The notes: generated by a model from the sequence alone, not told the origin. A stretch of DNA of 64,000 nucleotides from Trypanosoma brucei gambiense DAL972 (GCF_000210295.1 NC_026742.1:1426001-1490000), one strand, 5' to 3'; shown: positions 30,022 to 39,428, counted from the stretch's first letter. Made by a program: numbers and translations.

Positions 30022-30482
30022 TTCTCCTCTTTCATTGCTTTCACTAGGGTGCCTAAGTGAAAATGGGAAAGGACAAGGCCAACGTCAAGGGTTGCCGGTT
30101 CCGCGTCTCTCTTGCCCTCCCAGTGGGCGCTGTTGTCAACTGCGCTGACAACACTGGTGCGAAAAACCTTTACATCATCTCCGTGAAGGGTTATCACGGC
30201 CGCCTTAACCGTCTGCCTGCCGCTGCGCTGGGCGATATGGTAATGGCTTCTGTTAAAAAGGGTAAACCTGAACTTCGCCGCAAAGTGCTGAACGCCGTTA
30301 TCATCCGCCAGCGTAAAAGCTGGCGCCGCAAGGATGGAACTGTCATCTACTTTGAAGACAACGCCGGCGTCATTGTGAATCCAAAGGGTGAAATGAAGGG
30401 CTCCGGCATAGCAGGTCCTGTTGCCAAGGAGGCTGCTGAGCTTTGGCCAAAGATCTCCACCCACGCTCCAGCTATCGTGTAG
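30022..30482 (+). repeat. RPL23 repeat unit, copy 1
   Basis: 461 bases read as identical to 30632-31092: 41 bases upstream of the ATG plus the whole coding region through the first two bases of the TAG stop's neighbourhood. Flanks differ completely, including the 3' UTR. It contains the acceptor AG at 30046-30047. Confidence 0.9.
30063..30482 (+). CDS. RPL23: 60S ribosomal protein L23 (uL14), copy 1
   Basis: 139 residues from the ATG at 30063. A GTG two codons upstream is ignored. The uL14 signatures are clear: [72 protein letters not shown] and [14 protein letters not shown]. Length is as in yeast and human (about 137-140). uL14 lies at the subunit interface of the cytosolic 60S subunit, near the GTPase and eIF6 sites. 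The start follows a TTTCACTAG acceptor by 15 bases. A second copy with the same protein follows 190 bases after the stop. Codon choice is strongly biased to C-ending codons, as expected for a highly expressed gene. Confidence 0.98.
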   Translation: MGKDKANVKGCRFRVSLALPVGAVVNCADNTGAKNLYIISVKGYHGRLNRLPAAALGDMVMASVKKGKPELRRKVLNAVIIRQRKSWRRKDGTVIYFEDNAGVIVNPKGEMKGSGIAGPVAKEAAELWPKISTHAPAIV

Positions 30483-30631
30483 TTGAAGGGGGCCCAGAAA
30501 TCCTAGCACAACCGTTACATTTTCTTTTTTGTGTTCTTCTTTTTTTCATCAGCATTCTTATTCACCTTTGTTAACATTCTTTTGCGGAAGACACACTTCA
30601 TGTTGATGTGTTTGCCAAACCCCTCTTTCCC

Positions 30632-31092
30632 TTCTCCTCTTTCATTGCTTTCACTAGGGTGCCTAAGTGAAAATGGGAAAGGACAAGGCCAACGTCAAGG
30701 GTTGCCGGTTCCGCGTCTCTCTTGCCCTCCCAGTGGGCGCTGTTGTCAACTGCGCTGACAACACTGGTGCGAAAAACCTTTACATCATCTCCGTGAAGGG
30801 TTATCACGGCCGCCTTAACCGTCTGCCTGCCGCTGCGCTGGGCGATATGGTAATGGCTTCTGTTAAAAAGGGTAAACCTGAACTTCGCCGCAAAGTGCTG
30901 AACGCCGTTATCATCCGCCAGCGTAAAAGCTGGCGCCGCAAGGATGGAACTGTCATCTACTTTGAAGACAACGCCGGCGTCATTGTGAATCCAAAGGGTG
31001 AAATGAAGGGCTCCGGCATAGCAGGTCCTGTTGCCAAGGAGGCTGCTGAGCTTTGGCCAAAGATCTCCACCCACGCTCCAGCTATCGTGTAG
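30632..31092 (+). repeat. RPL23 repeat unit, copy 2
   Basis: Same 461-base unit as 30022-30482, offset 610 bases. Acceptor AG at 30656-30657. The 5' junction is TTCTCCTCTTTCATTG in both copies. Confidence 0.9.
30673..31092 (+). CDS. RPL23: 60S ribosomal protein L23 (uL14), copy 2
   Basis: The 139-residue protein is identical to copy 1, and I see no nucleotide difference over the coding region. Its 3' flank is unrelated to that of copy 1, so the two mRNAs carry different 3' UTRs and could be regulated differently. Tandem duplicate ribosomal protein genes are common in T. brucei and raise dosage where no gene-specific promoters exist. Identity over coding sequence but not flanks points to a recent duplication or ongoing gene conversion. 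Confidence 0.98.
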   Translation: MGKDKANVKGCRFRVSLALPVGAVVNCADNTGAKNLYIISVKGYHGRLNRLPAAALGDMVMASVKKGKPELRRKVLNAVIIRQRKSWRRKDGTVIYFEDNAGVIVNPKGEMKGSGIAGPVAKEAAELWPKISTHAPAIV

Positions 31093-31200
31093 GTCTCACT
31101 GCGGCGCCTTTTCCGTTATTTGTTTAATTTTTCTCCCCTAGTCCTGTTCCAAGTGTTTGAGAAGGGGGAACGTACTTTGTATTAAACCACAAACTCCACG

Positions 31201-32037
31201 GACGAGAGATATGTGTGTGAAGGTGTGGAGAATTTGAATCAACGTGTCGTTGCTGCTACGTGCATCTTCTTGTCTTTCTCCCCCCTTTCCCTTTTACTTT
31301 CATGATGTTAGCTTCAACATGCCGACCCGCTTTAAGAAGACACGCCACCAGCGTGGCTCGACATTCTGCGGCTATGGTCGCGTCGGCAAGCACCGCAAGC
31401 ACCCTTCCGGTCGTGGTAACGCCGGTGGCGAGCACCATCACCGCATCAACTTCAGGAAGTACCACCCCGGCTACTTTGGCAAGTGTGGGATGAATCACTA
31501 CCACAAGAAGAAGAACACGACATGGAAGCCAACAATCAACCTGGACAATCTGACGAAGCTGATGGCGAAGGACGAGGCCATGAAGGCCAAGAAGGGTGAA
31601 GTCCTCCCCGTCATTGACCTACTAGCCAACGGCTATTCGAAGCTGCTTGGTAACGGCCACTTGCAGGCACCGTGCATTGTGAAGGCCCGTTGGGTGAGCA
31701 AGCTTGCCGACAAGAAGATCCGCAAGGCTGGTGGTGCTGTGGTGCTACAGGCGTGATGTGGACAGACGGTCCACTGAGGCAATCTTTTTTTCATTTCTGT
31801 GTCTGTGTTGTACTAACTGAGTCTACGTTGTTCAGCATATGTGTACTGTTGTCTCTTGAGTGCTTTCTGTGAACTCACCGTACACTGACCATATACTTTC
31901 TTTTCCCCATTACTGCATGCCGTAGGTTAGTGTAGATTGAGTTGCGTGTGTGGAGATGACAGGTGATGTTCGGCCGTCCCTGCTATTAATTGTTTTTGCT
32001 TCAGCGTTCATAACCATGCTGAATGGTGCTGTTGCTG
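31201..32037 (+). repeat. RPL27A segmental repeat, copy 1
   Basis: 837 bases read as identical to 34059-34895 (offset 2858). It holds the RPL27A 5' flank, the acceptor AG at 31310-31311, the coding region, the 3' flank and the first 82 bases of the next gene. Confidence 0.9.
31319..31756 (+). CDS. RPL27A: 60S ribosomal protein L27a/L28 (uL15), copy 1
   Basis: 145 residues from the ATG at 31319, eight bases after the acceptor AG. Hallmarks are the very basic N-terminus MPTRFKKTRHQRG, GYGRVGKHRKHPSGRGNAGG, the HHHRINFRKYHPGYFGKCGM segment and the C-terminal VKARWVSKLADKKIRKAGG. Length matches the 145-149 residues of yeast L28 and human L27a. uL15 is an early-binding cytosolic 60S protein in contact with domain II of the large rRNA. 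The frame is open upstream to 31244, but that passes through the splice acceptor and is not used. A second identical gene lies 2.9 kb downstream. Confidence 0.98.
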   Translation: MPTRFKKTRHQRGSTFCGYGRVGKHRKHPSGRGNAGGEHHHRINFRKYHPGYFGKCGMNHYHKKKNTTWKPTINLDNLTKLMAKDEAMKAKKGEVLPVIDLLANGYSKLLGNGHLQAPCIVKARWVSKLADKKIRKAGGAVVLQA

Positions 32038-33641
32038 ATCAGCCTTTTGCTATGGATGGGTTTGTCACTATGAAAGTGGAAGTGGTAGCGAGTTCTGCTT
32101 CGAAACCTGATGCGACGAAGCTGAGTAACCTAATGATTTCCGGTAATATAAATTCAAGTTACCCCCTCAAGGTTAGTTGGTTAACTCTGGGTGGTGGTGC
32201 TGTGGACGTGTACACAGAATCTGGATACGCAGTTGTTGGCGTGGATGGACACTGTAAAGTGAATAAACATCCTGGGAACAACAGCGAAGTTATCTTGTGG
32301 GATTCTCTTCGTGCCATACTTGCTGCTAACAATTATACAGTTAATCAGACCGACTTATTGGATCGTGGGTTAGACTTAGTATCGTATTCGCTTCCGCTTA
32401 ATCTTAAGATTCCCTCTGAGTATGGTGGCAGCGGATCCGTGGAGACGTATTCTGTCGAGTACTATGTGCTGAACTCGTGGACCGTGAACCATGACGAGGT
32501 CGATGAGTTCCCTGTGAAGCTTTTGTTGAAGTCCGCAAAGGGAGACCAAATTTCGTTTACGTTTTTTGATTTCAGCAAGGACACCTTGAATATGTCCTCG
32601 TTCGAGTTCCCGGAAAGTTGCACGAAACTGAATGACAAGGCGGGGAACCACAGTGCTGGGGAAGACGACGGGAATAACCAATTGGACGGTAAATTTATGC
32701 CGCGACTCCCCCCGGAGTTCAGTGCCTACATCCAGGTCATTGCGCCTGAGGAAAAGAGGACGTGGACGGTCAGCGAGCAATTTAGCGAGAGCAAAAAATT
32801 TTCACGATCAACTGTGGTAACCAGTGTCCCCAATTCTGGTGGGCAGGTGGCAGTGTATGATTGGTACACCTTGGGAAAGTACCAGATTTCATATTTTCGC
32901 GAACAAAGGAAAGTGGGCTCGACTTTGAAGTCGCCGTTATCCAAAGATCTCCGGGATTACCTTTTTAAGGACTTTGATGTCTGCAGAAAAGCTCATCTGG
33001 GCATCAACGTAACAGCGAGAACGTCAAGTGCGCTCATGCTAAACTCTGTTGATGCAGTACCTGTCTACATCGGTACCCAAAAAGTGCGTGGGATTAATTG
33101 CAAGGTGTGGGCGGCTACTGTGTCCGGTATTCGTGTGAGGTGGTATTGGACGGAAAAGCAGGTGAACGCATTCGAGAATACAACAGAGGGTGGTCACCAC
33201 TTGTTACTGCGAATGATTGTGGAAGGTATCGGAACATCCCCATATTTTGCTCACCACCCCTTCGTTGCGCAGGAAAATTTGTTGCCGTCTCAGTACCACA
33301 AACGGGCGTGCGCATGGCTCAACCCTGTGGATCCCACCTGTCGGGGAGGGCACCGTCGTTTCAAGTACATTTACGACGTTTTTTCTTTTGTTGATTTTTT
33401 GGATAGGGAAGCAGAGCTTCCTGACTCCTGCATGTCTTTCAGAGCCCCTTCTGTGTCTTTGCCAAGCGGATTGAATGATACTCTGTCGAGCACCAGAGTG
33501 CTCGTGTTTCTCTTTCTCTTCTCCATTACCTCTGCCACAATGGGTGGCTTTGTTACGTGGTGCTTTATGTCTTCAAGAATCCGTCGGTTGAAGGTCGACT
33601 TCATCAATGCCGGAAGAAATATTGTGGCGCGTCAGTCGTAA
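31956..33641 (+). CDS. Type I membrane glycoprotein-like protein of unknown function
   Basis: 561 residues from the ATG at 31956; a GTG two codons upstream is ignored. A signal peptide is evident (MTGDVRPSLLLIVFASAFIT, about 1-29). A large ectodomain with several N-glycosylation sequons (NSS, NNS, NYT, NQT, NMS, NHS, NVT, NTT, NDT) and scattered cysteines follows. There is one transmembrane helix near the C-terminus (VLVFLFLFSITSATMGGFV) and a short basic tail. The fold may be a LolA-like lipid-binding type (DVYTESGYAVVGVDGHC region), but that is only an impression. It lies between the two RPL27A copies. Its first 82 bases were copied downstream with RPL27A. Surface, flagellar-pocket or endosomal location is plausible. 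Confidence 0.82.
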   Translation: MTGDVRPSLLLIVFASAFITMLNGAVADQPFAMDGFVTMKVEVVASSASKPDATKLSNLMISGNINSSYPLKVSWLTLGGGAVDVYTESGYAVVGVDGHCKVNKHPGNNSEVILWDSLRAILAANNYTVNQTDLLDRGLDLVSYSLPLNLKIPSEYGGSGSVETYSVEYYVLNSWTVNHDEVDEFPVKLLLKSAKGDQISFTFFDFSKDTLNMSSFEFPESCTKLNDKAGNHSAGEDDGNNQLDGKFMPRLPPEFSAYIQVIAPEEKRTWTVSEQFSESKKFSRSTVVTSVPNSGGQVAVYDWYTLGKYQISYFREQRKVGSTLKSPLSKDLRDYLFKDFDVCRKAHLGINVTARTSSALMLNSVDAVPVYIGTQKVRGINCKVWAATVSGIRVRWYWTEKQVNAFENTTEGGHHLLLRMIVEGIGTSPYFAHHPFVAQENLLPSQYHKRACAWLNPVDPTCRGGHRRFKYIYDVFSFVDFLDREAELPDSCMSFRAPSVSLPSGLNDTLSSTRVLVFLFLFSITSATMGGFVTWCFMSSRIRRLKVDFINAGRNIVARQS

Positions 33642-34058
33642 TCGATTGCTGCGGTAGGAACAACCGCATAATTAGTGTGCTGAATAGGGTGAGATCCCTG
33701 TGAGAATAATGGTAAGGGCTCGTGGCGCCACTGATGTTTGGGTTGCTGCCGTTAGTGTTGGATATCAACAACAGGATGTGGGACGAAGGAGTTAGTGAAA
33801 CGAACAAGTCAAAGAAACAACGACTTCTCCCCCTCGGACATTGCGCATCTTTCTTTTCTTTGCTTTACTCAAACTCGAACAGACGAAATGAAAGCGATAA
33901 CACGAAGGAGAAAGGATGGAACTAAGAGGAGGTAGGGTAACGTTTAGGCTAAAAGAAACAACGTGGCGAAGGGTTATGTGCTTCGTGAGGTATTGCTATA
34001 ACGGATCCATTTATGGTCTTCTTTCTGTTCTGATCAGTGTTAATTGCTATATCCTTCA
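33642..34058. other. Spacer between the membrane protein gene and the second RPL27A repeat
   Basis: About 420 bases, purine-rich in places, with no gene seen. Probably 3' UTR. Confidence 0.5.
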
Positions 34059-34895
34059 GACGAGAGATATGTGTGTGAAGGTGTGGAGAATTTGAATCAA
34101 CGTGTCGTTGCTGCTACGTGCATCTTCTTGTCTTTCTCCCCCCTTTCCCTTTTACTTTCATGATGTTAGCTTCAACATGCCGACCCGCTTTAAGAAGACA
34201 CGCCACCAGCGTGGCTCGACATTCTGCGGCTATGGTCGCGTCGGCAAGCACCGCAAGCACCCTTCCGGTCGTGGTAACGCCGGTGGCGAGCACCATCACC
34301 GCATCAACTTCAGGAAGTACCACCCCGGCTACTTTGGCAAGTGTGGGATGAATCACTACCACAAGAAGAAGAACACGACATGGAAGCCAACAATCAACCT
34401 GGACAATCTGACGAAGCTGATGGCGAAGGACGAGGCCATGAAGGCCAAGAAGGGTGAAGTCCTCCCCGTCATTGACCTACTAGCCAACGGCTATTCGAAG
34501 CTGCTTGGTAACGGCCACTTGCAGGCACCGTGCATTGTGAAGGCCCGTTGGGTGAGCAAGCTTGCCGACAAGAAGATCCGCAAGGCTGGTGGTGCTGTGG
34601 TGCTACAGGCGTGATGTGGACAGACGGTCCACTGAGGCAATCTTTTTTTCATTTCTGTGTCTGTGTTGTACTAACTGAGTCTACGTTGTTCAGCATATGT
34701 GTACTGTTGTCTCTTGAGTGCTTTCTGTGAACTCACCGTACACTGACCATATACTTTCTTTTCCCCATTACTGCATGCCGTAGGTTAGTGTAGATTGAGT
34801 TGCGTGTGTGGAGATGACAGGTGATGTTCGGCCGTCCCTGCTATTAATTGTTTTTGCTTCAGCGTTCATAACCATGCTGAATGGTGCTGTTGCTG
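34059..34895 (+). repeat. RPL27A segmental repeat, copy 2
   Basis: Same 837-base unit as 31201-32037. Acceptor AG at 34168-34169. It ends abruptly 82 bases into the copied N-terminus of the membrane-protein gene. Confidence 0.9.
34177..34614 (+). CDS. RPL27A: 60S ribosomal protein L27a/L28 (uL15), copy 2
   Basis: The 145-residue protein is identical to copy 1, and no base difference was seen. The first 281 bases of its 3' flank also match copy 1. Unlike the RPL23 pair, these two mRNAs may therefore share most of their 3' UTR unless polyadenylation falls further downstream. It was produced with the flanking truncated gene fragment at 34814-34903. Confidence 0.98.
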   Translation: MPTRFKKTRHQRGSTFCGYGRVGKHRKHPSGRGNAGGEHHHRINFRKYHPGYFGKCGMNHYHKKKNTTWKPTINLDNLTKLMAKDEAMKAKKGEVLPVIDLLANGYSKLLGNGHLQAPCIVKARWVSKLADKKIRKAGGAVVLQA

Positions 34896-34903
34896 GCGTG
34901 TGA
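34814..34903 (+). pseudogene. Truncated duplicate of the type I membrane protein gene (signal peptide only)
   Basis: ATG through codon 27 repeats the start of the gene at 31956. The copied segment then breaks and the frame ends two codons later (GGC GTG TGA). The result is a 29-residue frame coding little more than a signal peptide. It is a duplication by-product lying in the 3' flank of RPL27A copy 2. Confidence 0.85.
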
Positions 34904-35597
34904 CGGCGGAGTGACATCGCTGTAAGAGCAACTCCAAACAAATATTGTTAAATGCACTGTGGCCAAAGTTAACTTTGGTTTCAACGCAGTTGTGAACTGC
35001 CAGTGTTGCCGCATGTGGTACGTTGCTTATGTATGTATCTGGAAATATGATGAGTTGCCTGTGTTTGTAGTGTGGGCATTGAAGGGCAGGCGCATCCCCT
35101 TCCCCGTAGGGGTAGTGTGGACTCAACTGGTATTTAACAATTGCATGAAAGGTTAATATTTTCTTTACTTTTTATTTATATTGTGACCCAAATGGAATAT
35201 CAATGTGTTTGAAGGTGCTCCGAAAGAGAGACTGAACAACGTGTGCTGCTCGGTTGAACTGTTGCTGATTGTTGCTGTGACTGATGGCGAACATTTGCCA
35301 ACAATGCGCAGTTTCGTTGTTGTCTTGGCTGCCTTTGTGCTGTCGGCGAGGATGTAGCGTTGCGTCTGAAGGTTTTACTGTTCCTGGTCCAACGGAGGCT
35401 GTATAATTACTGCAGTGTGTACCGTGTTTTATAAATATTGCATTCAAGAGGTGCAAGCAGTGCCATTTTTAGCTCTTGCTAACCTCTTTGTGCCCTTTTT
35501 TCTCTTTAGAGGGTTTAAATATTTAATTTTCCTCATTTCGTTCGGTTACGCAGCTTTTTGCCACTGTTTGCCTTTGAGTCCAGTGAGTTGAAATAGT
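34904..35597. other. Intergenic; APC2 splice acceptors
   Basis: No gene seen. Pyrimidine tracts with AG at 35508-35509, and further AGs nearer the ATG, precede APC2. Confidence 0.5.
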
Positions 35598-37910
35598 ATG
35601 GAAGAAGATGAGGCGTTTGCCAATCTTGTTGGCGTCCTGCAGGTCGTAAAGAGCGATGGTGTTTCCGCATTCCAGTACCCCGACGTCGCTGTGAAGTATC
35701 GTTTCAATGAGTCTTTGGCTGTGTTATCAAAACCACCACTTAATGTTGCAGCGGGCGAACTTCTGGTACGGAAAGTATTCGAGGTGTTTGCAGATACAAC
35801 AATTGTAGAGTATCAGAGGGACATGTGCAGCGGCAGGGAGTCACTGGCTCTGCGACACCTACACGAGCGCTACCAACAAACGTTTGCGATTATTAGTGAT
35901 TGGTGCGGAAGGTTAAATAGTGAGGAGTCAGTGGCGCTCTTTACAGTATCATTGCGGTGTCACCTGCTTCAGCCGGACCTTCTAACAGATGAGAGCCCAC
36001 CGGGGAAAAAAGAGCTGCTTAGTTTTCTAGAATTGCACGGCCACAGAGTTCTCAAAAGTATTGAGGAAGCCGGTTCGGCGCACTCGTTTACGCGTGTTGT
36101 TGACGGCTCGTGTGACGAGGTGCTACAAGAACTTCATGACCTTACTTTATCTTCCACGTCAGACATAAAGGCATTGTGGAAATCTGTTTTGGTTAATTGT
36201 ACACTGGACCGCATTGCCTCGCTGGATGACGACGACTTTACCGTGGCCAGAATCCAGTCGTATATGCAGTGGAAGGATGACGTGGTGGATGTATTTGTGC
36301 GCATGGCGCTGTCACCTGATCCAGATGACTCCGAGCAGCGCTCTGAGGTCAACCGTTGGTGTAAGGACTTGGAGCAGCTGTTACTGGTCAGTTATGGCCA
36401 GAAGCGGATTGCCAGTTTTTGGGATGTTGTTGTCGAGTACCCAGACTCGACGCCAACCCTTCAAGATCTTCGCTTTTGTCTGCAACGTTGCACAGATGAC
36501 ACACTGCGAAATGGGTTAATTAAAACGGTAAAGTGGATGCTGGTTTCGCGCCTTCACCGGGCTGGCACACGCACGGAGGACATATTGGCTATCTTGATTG
36601 GCACCATTCATTCACTCTGTGTTCTAGTACCTAAAAATGACCAGAGTTCGATGATTTTTACTATTGTTGGAGATACGTTAGAGCACTTAAAAAAGCGTAA
36701 AGACTGCGTATCTGCCGTCGTACAAGCGATGACGCAACCGAGTGGGGATTCCACACTAAACATTGACTTGCGTAACTATGCAAGCACTGGTAGTGCGCTC
36801 GATAATGGTGATAGTTTCGAGGGCGTATGGGATGCCACACTCCCCGGCACTGAGCAGTCCTCTCTTTCGCTGCATGAGAAGCCCGACGTATTGCGTGTAC
36901 TACTCGCCACGATAAGCGTGAATTCACTCGTGGAAGAATATAGACAGGTTTTAGCTTCCCAGCTTCTAGGAAAACCGATGCACAACTTTGATACGTCAGC
37001 GGAGGAAGAGGTGTTGGAGCGTTTGAAGTGTGCGTTCGGTGAAGATGTATTGGCACCGTGCGTGGTTATGATTCGGGACATTCAGGCGTCTCGACGTTAC
37101 ACGCAGCAGTTAGGAGAAATGCATGAGGGCCGTGCCACCAGTGACAAGACTTCTTCGGTGGAGTCGCGGAGGGACTGGCCGCTGAGTCTAGATGTCCTTT
37201 CTACAACATCGTGGCCCAAGTTGTCTTCATGCCTTCCCGCCGGAGAGACACAACCTATACCTGACAAGTACAACCCTCACCCGGAACTTGCATCTGCGAT
37301 GGATGACGCCAAGGAGGGATATAAGCGTTTAAAAGCGAACCAAAGACTTGAGTGGGTTCTTTCCCACGGAAATGTCACACTGGAACTTCAACAGAAAGAA
37401 GTCTCTGCATCCAGGTTTGTGGCTGTTACGTACGATCTGTCGCTGTTCTCTGCGTCCATTGTGTTATACGTGCGTGACATATCAGCTGAAGTGGATGCTC
37501 CAGCACCCTTAGTTGCGGTTGCAGAGCGCATGGGTGTTAAGCCACAGGTTTTGCAGCAACGTATTTCCCATCTCATTCCGTCTGTGCTATTGTCGGCGGA
37601 TGATAACAAAACTTTATCGGTCCAGACGAACTACGTGTCTACGTCTAACTTCACCTTTGACGACGCTGAAGAGGGCGAGGAGCAGCCCGCTGGTCTTTCA
37701 CCTGATCAGATGAACATGCTGCTCTCCATGCTAAAGGCAATGCTCAAAGCCAGAGAGGCGTGTGGGGCGAGTGACATCTTTAACAGTATGAAGATGTTCG
37801 GCCAGTTCCAGGGCAGCATCGATGACATGCGGCGACTTCTGCAGATATTCGTTGCACAGGGCAAGCTTGCGGTCAATGAGGCCAAATTGTATACGTTGCC
37901 CAAGGGTTGA
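35598..37910 (+). CDS. APC2: Anaphase-promoting complex subunit 2 (cullin-like)
   Basis: 770 residues, ATG at 35598. The N-terminal half is helical, cullin-repeat-like. The cullin-homology block is recognised at about 430-510: DVLRVLLATISVNSLVEEYR, then LLGKPM, a VLERLKCAFGED segment and VVMIRDIQASRRY, which parallels the APC2 form EYR...LL...LK.RFGE...C.VML.D...S.R. The C-terminal winged-helix region (about 705-770; LSPDQMNMLLSMLKAML and GSIDDMRRLLQIFVAQGKL) matches the APC2 WHB domain. APC2 holds the RING subunit APC11 and is the catalytic scaffold of the APC/C, which ubiquitinates cyclins and separase inhibitors. Length is close to the family norm of 750-850. Confidence 0.9.
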   Translation: MEEDEAFANLVGVLQVVKSDGVSAFQYPDVAVKYRFNESLAVLSKPPLNVAAGELLVRKVFEVFADTTIVEYQRDMCSGRESLALRHLHERYQQTFAIISDWCGRLNSEESVALFTVSLRCHLLQPDLLTDESPPGKKELLSFLELHGHRVLKSIEEAGSAHSFTRVVDGSCDEVLQELHDLTLSSTSDIKALWKSVLVNCTLDRIASLDDDDFTVARIQSYMQWKDDVVDVFVRMALSPDPDDSEQRSEVNRWCKDLEQLLLVSYGQKRIASFWDVVVEYPDSTPTLQDLRFCLQRCTDDTLRNGLIKTVKWMLVSRLHRAGTRTEDILAILIGTIHSLCVLVPKNDQSSMIFTIVGDTLEHLKKRKDCVSAVVQAMTQPSGDSTLNIDLRNYASTGSALDNGDSFEGVWDATLPGTEQSSLSLHEKPDVLRVLLATISVNSLVEEYRQVLASQLLGKPMHNFDTSAEEEVLERLKCAFGEDVLAPCVVMIRDIQASRRYTQQLGEMHEGRATSDKTSSVESRRDWPLSLDVLSTTSWPKLSSCLPAGETQPIPDKYNPHPELASAMDDAKEGYKRLKANQRLEWVLSHGNVTLELQQKEVSASRFVAVTYDLSLFSASIVLYVRDISAEVDAPAPLVAVAERMGVKPQVLQQRISHLIPSVLLSADDNKTLSVQTNYVSTSNFTFDDAEEGEEQPAGLSPDQMNMLLSMLKAMLKAREACGASDIFNSMKMFGQFQGSIDDMRRLLQIFVAQGKLAVNEAKLYTLPKG

Positions 37911-38288
37911 GTGAGGGAGGGCCAGCAACAAGGGGAAGGGTTGGAAAGAGGGGTGGTTGTACTGGGAGGGGGAAGGGCACAAAGGCGATTGTTCTACAAA
38001 TCGGTTCCTCCGTATGCCTGAGGAACATGAACACATCTTTTCCTTGCTTTCGTCTGCTTTTTTTTGACCTATTATTCGGGGAGAGTACTTGTTTCGATAC
38101 ACCTGTCGTTAACACTGCTGTTGGGCCATTGACAGTGTTCGGCAATGGTATAATTCCGAAATACTTCATTTGTTTCACTGTTACTATGACCTGTTGTTCT
38201 TTCACTTGCTTGACTCAACAAAGTACCGATACGGAGCGGTATTGAAGTAGGGGGCATTTGGGGCTTTTCGTGGACAGTTCTATGAGGT
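37911..38288. other. Intergenic with an upstream out-of-frame ATG
   Basis: A pyrimidine tract at 38187-38216 with AGs at about 38222 and 38275 precedes the next gene. An ATG at 38282, out of frame and 7 bases upstream of the main ATG, opens an 18-codon overlapping frame. Confidence 0.5.
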
Positions 38289-39428
38289 ATGAGACGCCAA
38301 CCGTTTCCCTTCGTAGCGCGGCAGCAATACCTTGAAAACGGCTATGCTATTTTGCCCAACGCACTCAGTCCATCCCTTGTTGGGCCGCTGCGGGAGGCGC
38401 TTATCGCTTCAACGGTTGCCCGCTCTCGATATTTTATTGATATGCCCGATATTGAGTCCATGTTAAAGTCAAAGGGGAAGTTATCGGACCCTCTCTACAC
38501 TAATGTGATGGCGAGGTTGCGGAAACGCAAGCATATTTTACGCCAGTACCGGGCGGAGAAACGGCAGCGAAGGCGGTTGGCGGAAGTCGCCGCCAAGGTT
38601 TTAAATGGCCGGAAAAAAGAGGACCTCAGCGGGGAGGAATTGTGGAAACTGAGTGAGGCGTTAACGAAGGAAGTTGCCAAAATGTCGGGAAGGGGGTGCC
38701 AGGCAACGATATTTAACGACCCCCAGATGCTGCGGGCAATCAATGAGTACCGATGCAATGTTTGGATGACGAACAAAGATTTGCAGCATATCGTGCGCGA
38801 TAGGTCCTTCGCGGAGCTGATCGGTGGTGTTGCAACAAATGTTGGTGGTGTCGATCGGCCGGTTCTGTTTAGCGATGCACCGATGCTTAGGGAACCCTAC
38901 GGCAGCCCGTTTGGGTATCACTGTACGGCTCCGACGATTGGTGTGAAGACGAATAGTAGTCGCACGAGTTGTGTGTCACTACTTGTGTTTACTCATCAAC
39001 CTGACAGTCAGACCATGCCTCTGTTTGTGCTAAAGGGGTCTCACCGATTTGTGAAGGAGCAGTACATCACGCGTATTTCTCCTGGAGACCTCTGGATGCC
39101 CTTTATTCCGATGGAAACACACATCCCGGAACAATTAAAGCGCTTTAACTTCGATAGTAGCGTTGTGGGAGTTCCTATTGAGGGCGGTGATGCGATCGGC
39201 CCCGGCACAATTATTGCAGTTGATCCGCATCTCATGATCGGCATGGGCTGTAACGCCTCCCCCTCGCGGGTTGTCGTGTACAGGATGAACGTTGTTTCGG
39301 AAGACGCCACTCCTTTCATGGGCGCCCCGTCGTGGATTGTTGGATGGCGGTCCCTGCGCAGTGAAGTTAGTTTCTCGGCTCCGGTTGTGTTCCCGCCTCT
39401 ACACCAAGTCACAGCAGCAACCAGTTGA
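38289..39428 (+). CDS. Phytanoyl-CoA dioxygenase (PhyH)-like protein, active site uncertain
   Basis: 379 residues, ATG at 38289. The N-terminal segment YLENGYAILPNALSP, followed by LVGPLREAL, is typical of PhyH-fold proteins. The double-stranded beta-helix region follows: DLQHIVRDRSFAELIGGV, GYHCTAPTIG, FVLKGSHRFVKEQY and VVVYRMNV. In active Fe(II)/2-oxoglutarate enzymes the iron triad is H-x-D/E plus a distal His. Here the expected HxD place reads HCT, so iron binding may be lost. A basic helical insert (about 70-105, rich in K/R: RLRKRKHILRQYRAEKRQRR) is unusual for the family. Fold assignment is fairly good; enzymatic activity is doubtful and the substrate unknown. Confidence 0.75.
   Translation: MRRQPFPFVARQQYLENGYAILPNALSPSLVGPLREALIASTVARSRYFIDMPDIESMLKSKGKLSDPLYTNVMARLRKRKHILRQYRAEKRQRRRLAEVAAKVLNGRKKEDLSGEELWKLSEALTKEVAKMSGRGCQATIFNDPQMLRAINEYRCNVWMTNKDLQHIVRDRSFAELIGGVATNVGGVDRPVLFSDAPMLREPYGSPFGYHCTAPTIGVKTNSSRTSCVSLLVFTHQPDSQTMPLFVLKGSHRFVKEQYITRISPGDLWMPFIPMETHIPEQLKRFNFDSSVVGVPIEGGDAIGPGTIIAVDPHLMIGMGCNASPSRVVVYRMNVVSEDATPFMGAPSWIVGWRSLRSEVSFSAPVVFPPLHQVTAATS

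Noticed and set aside
31956..33641. HAP2/GCS1-type gamete fusogen for the type I membrane protein
   Set aside because: The cysteine spacing and fusion-domain features of that family are not visible; only the general signal-peptide/one-helix layout is shared.
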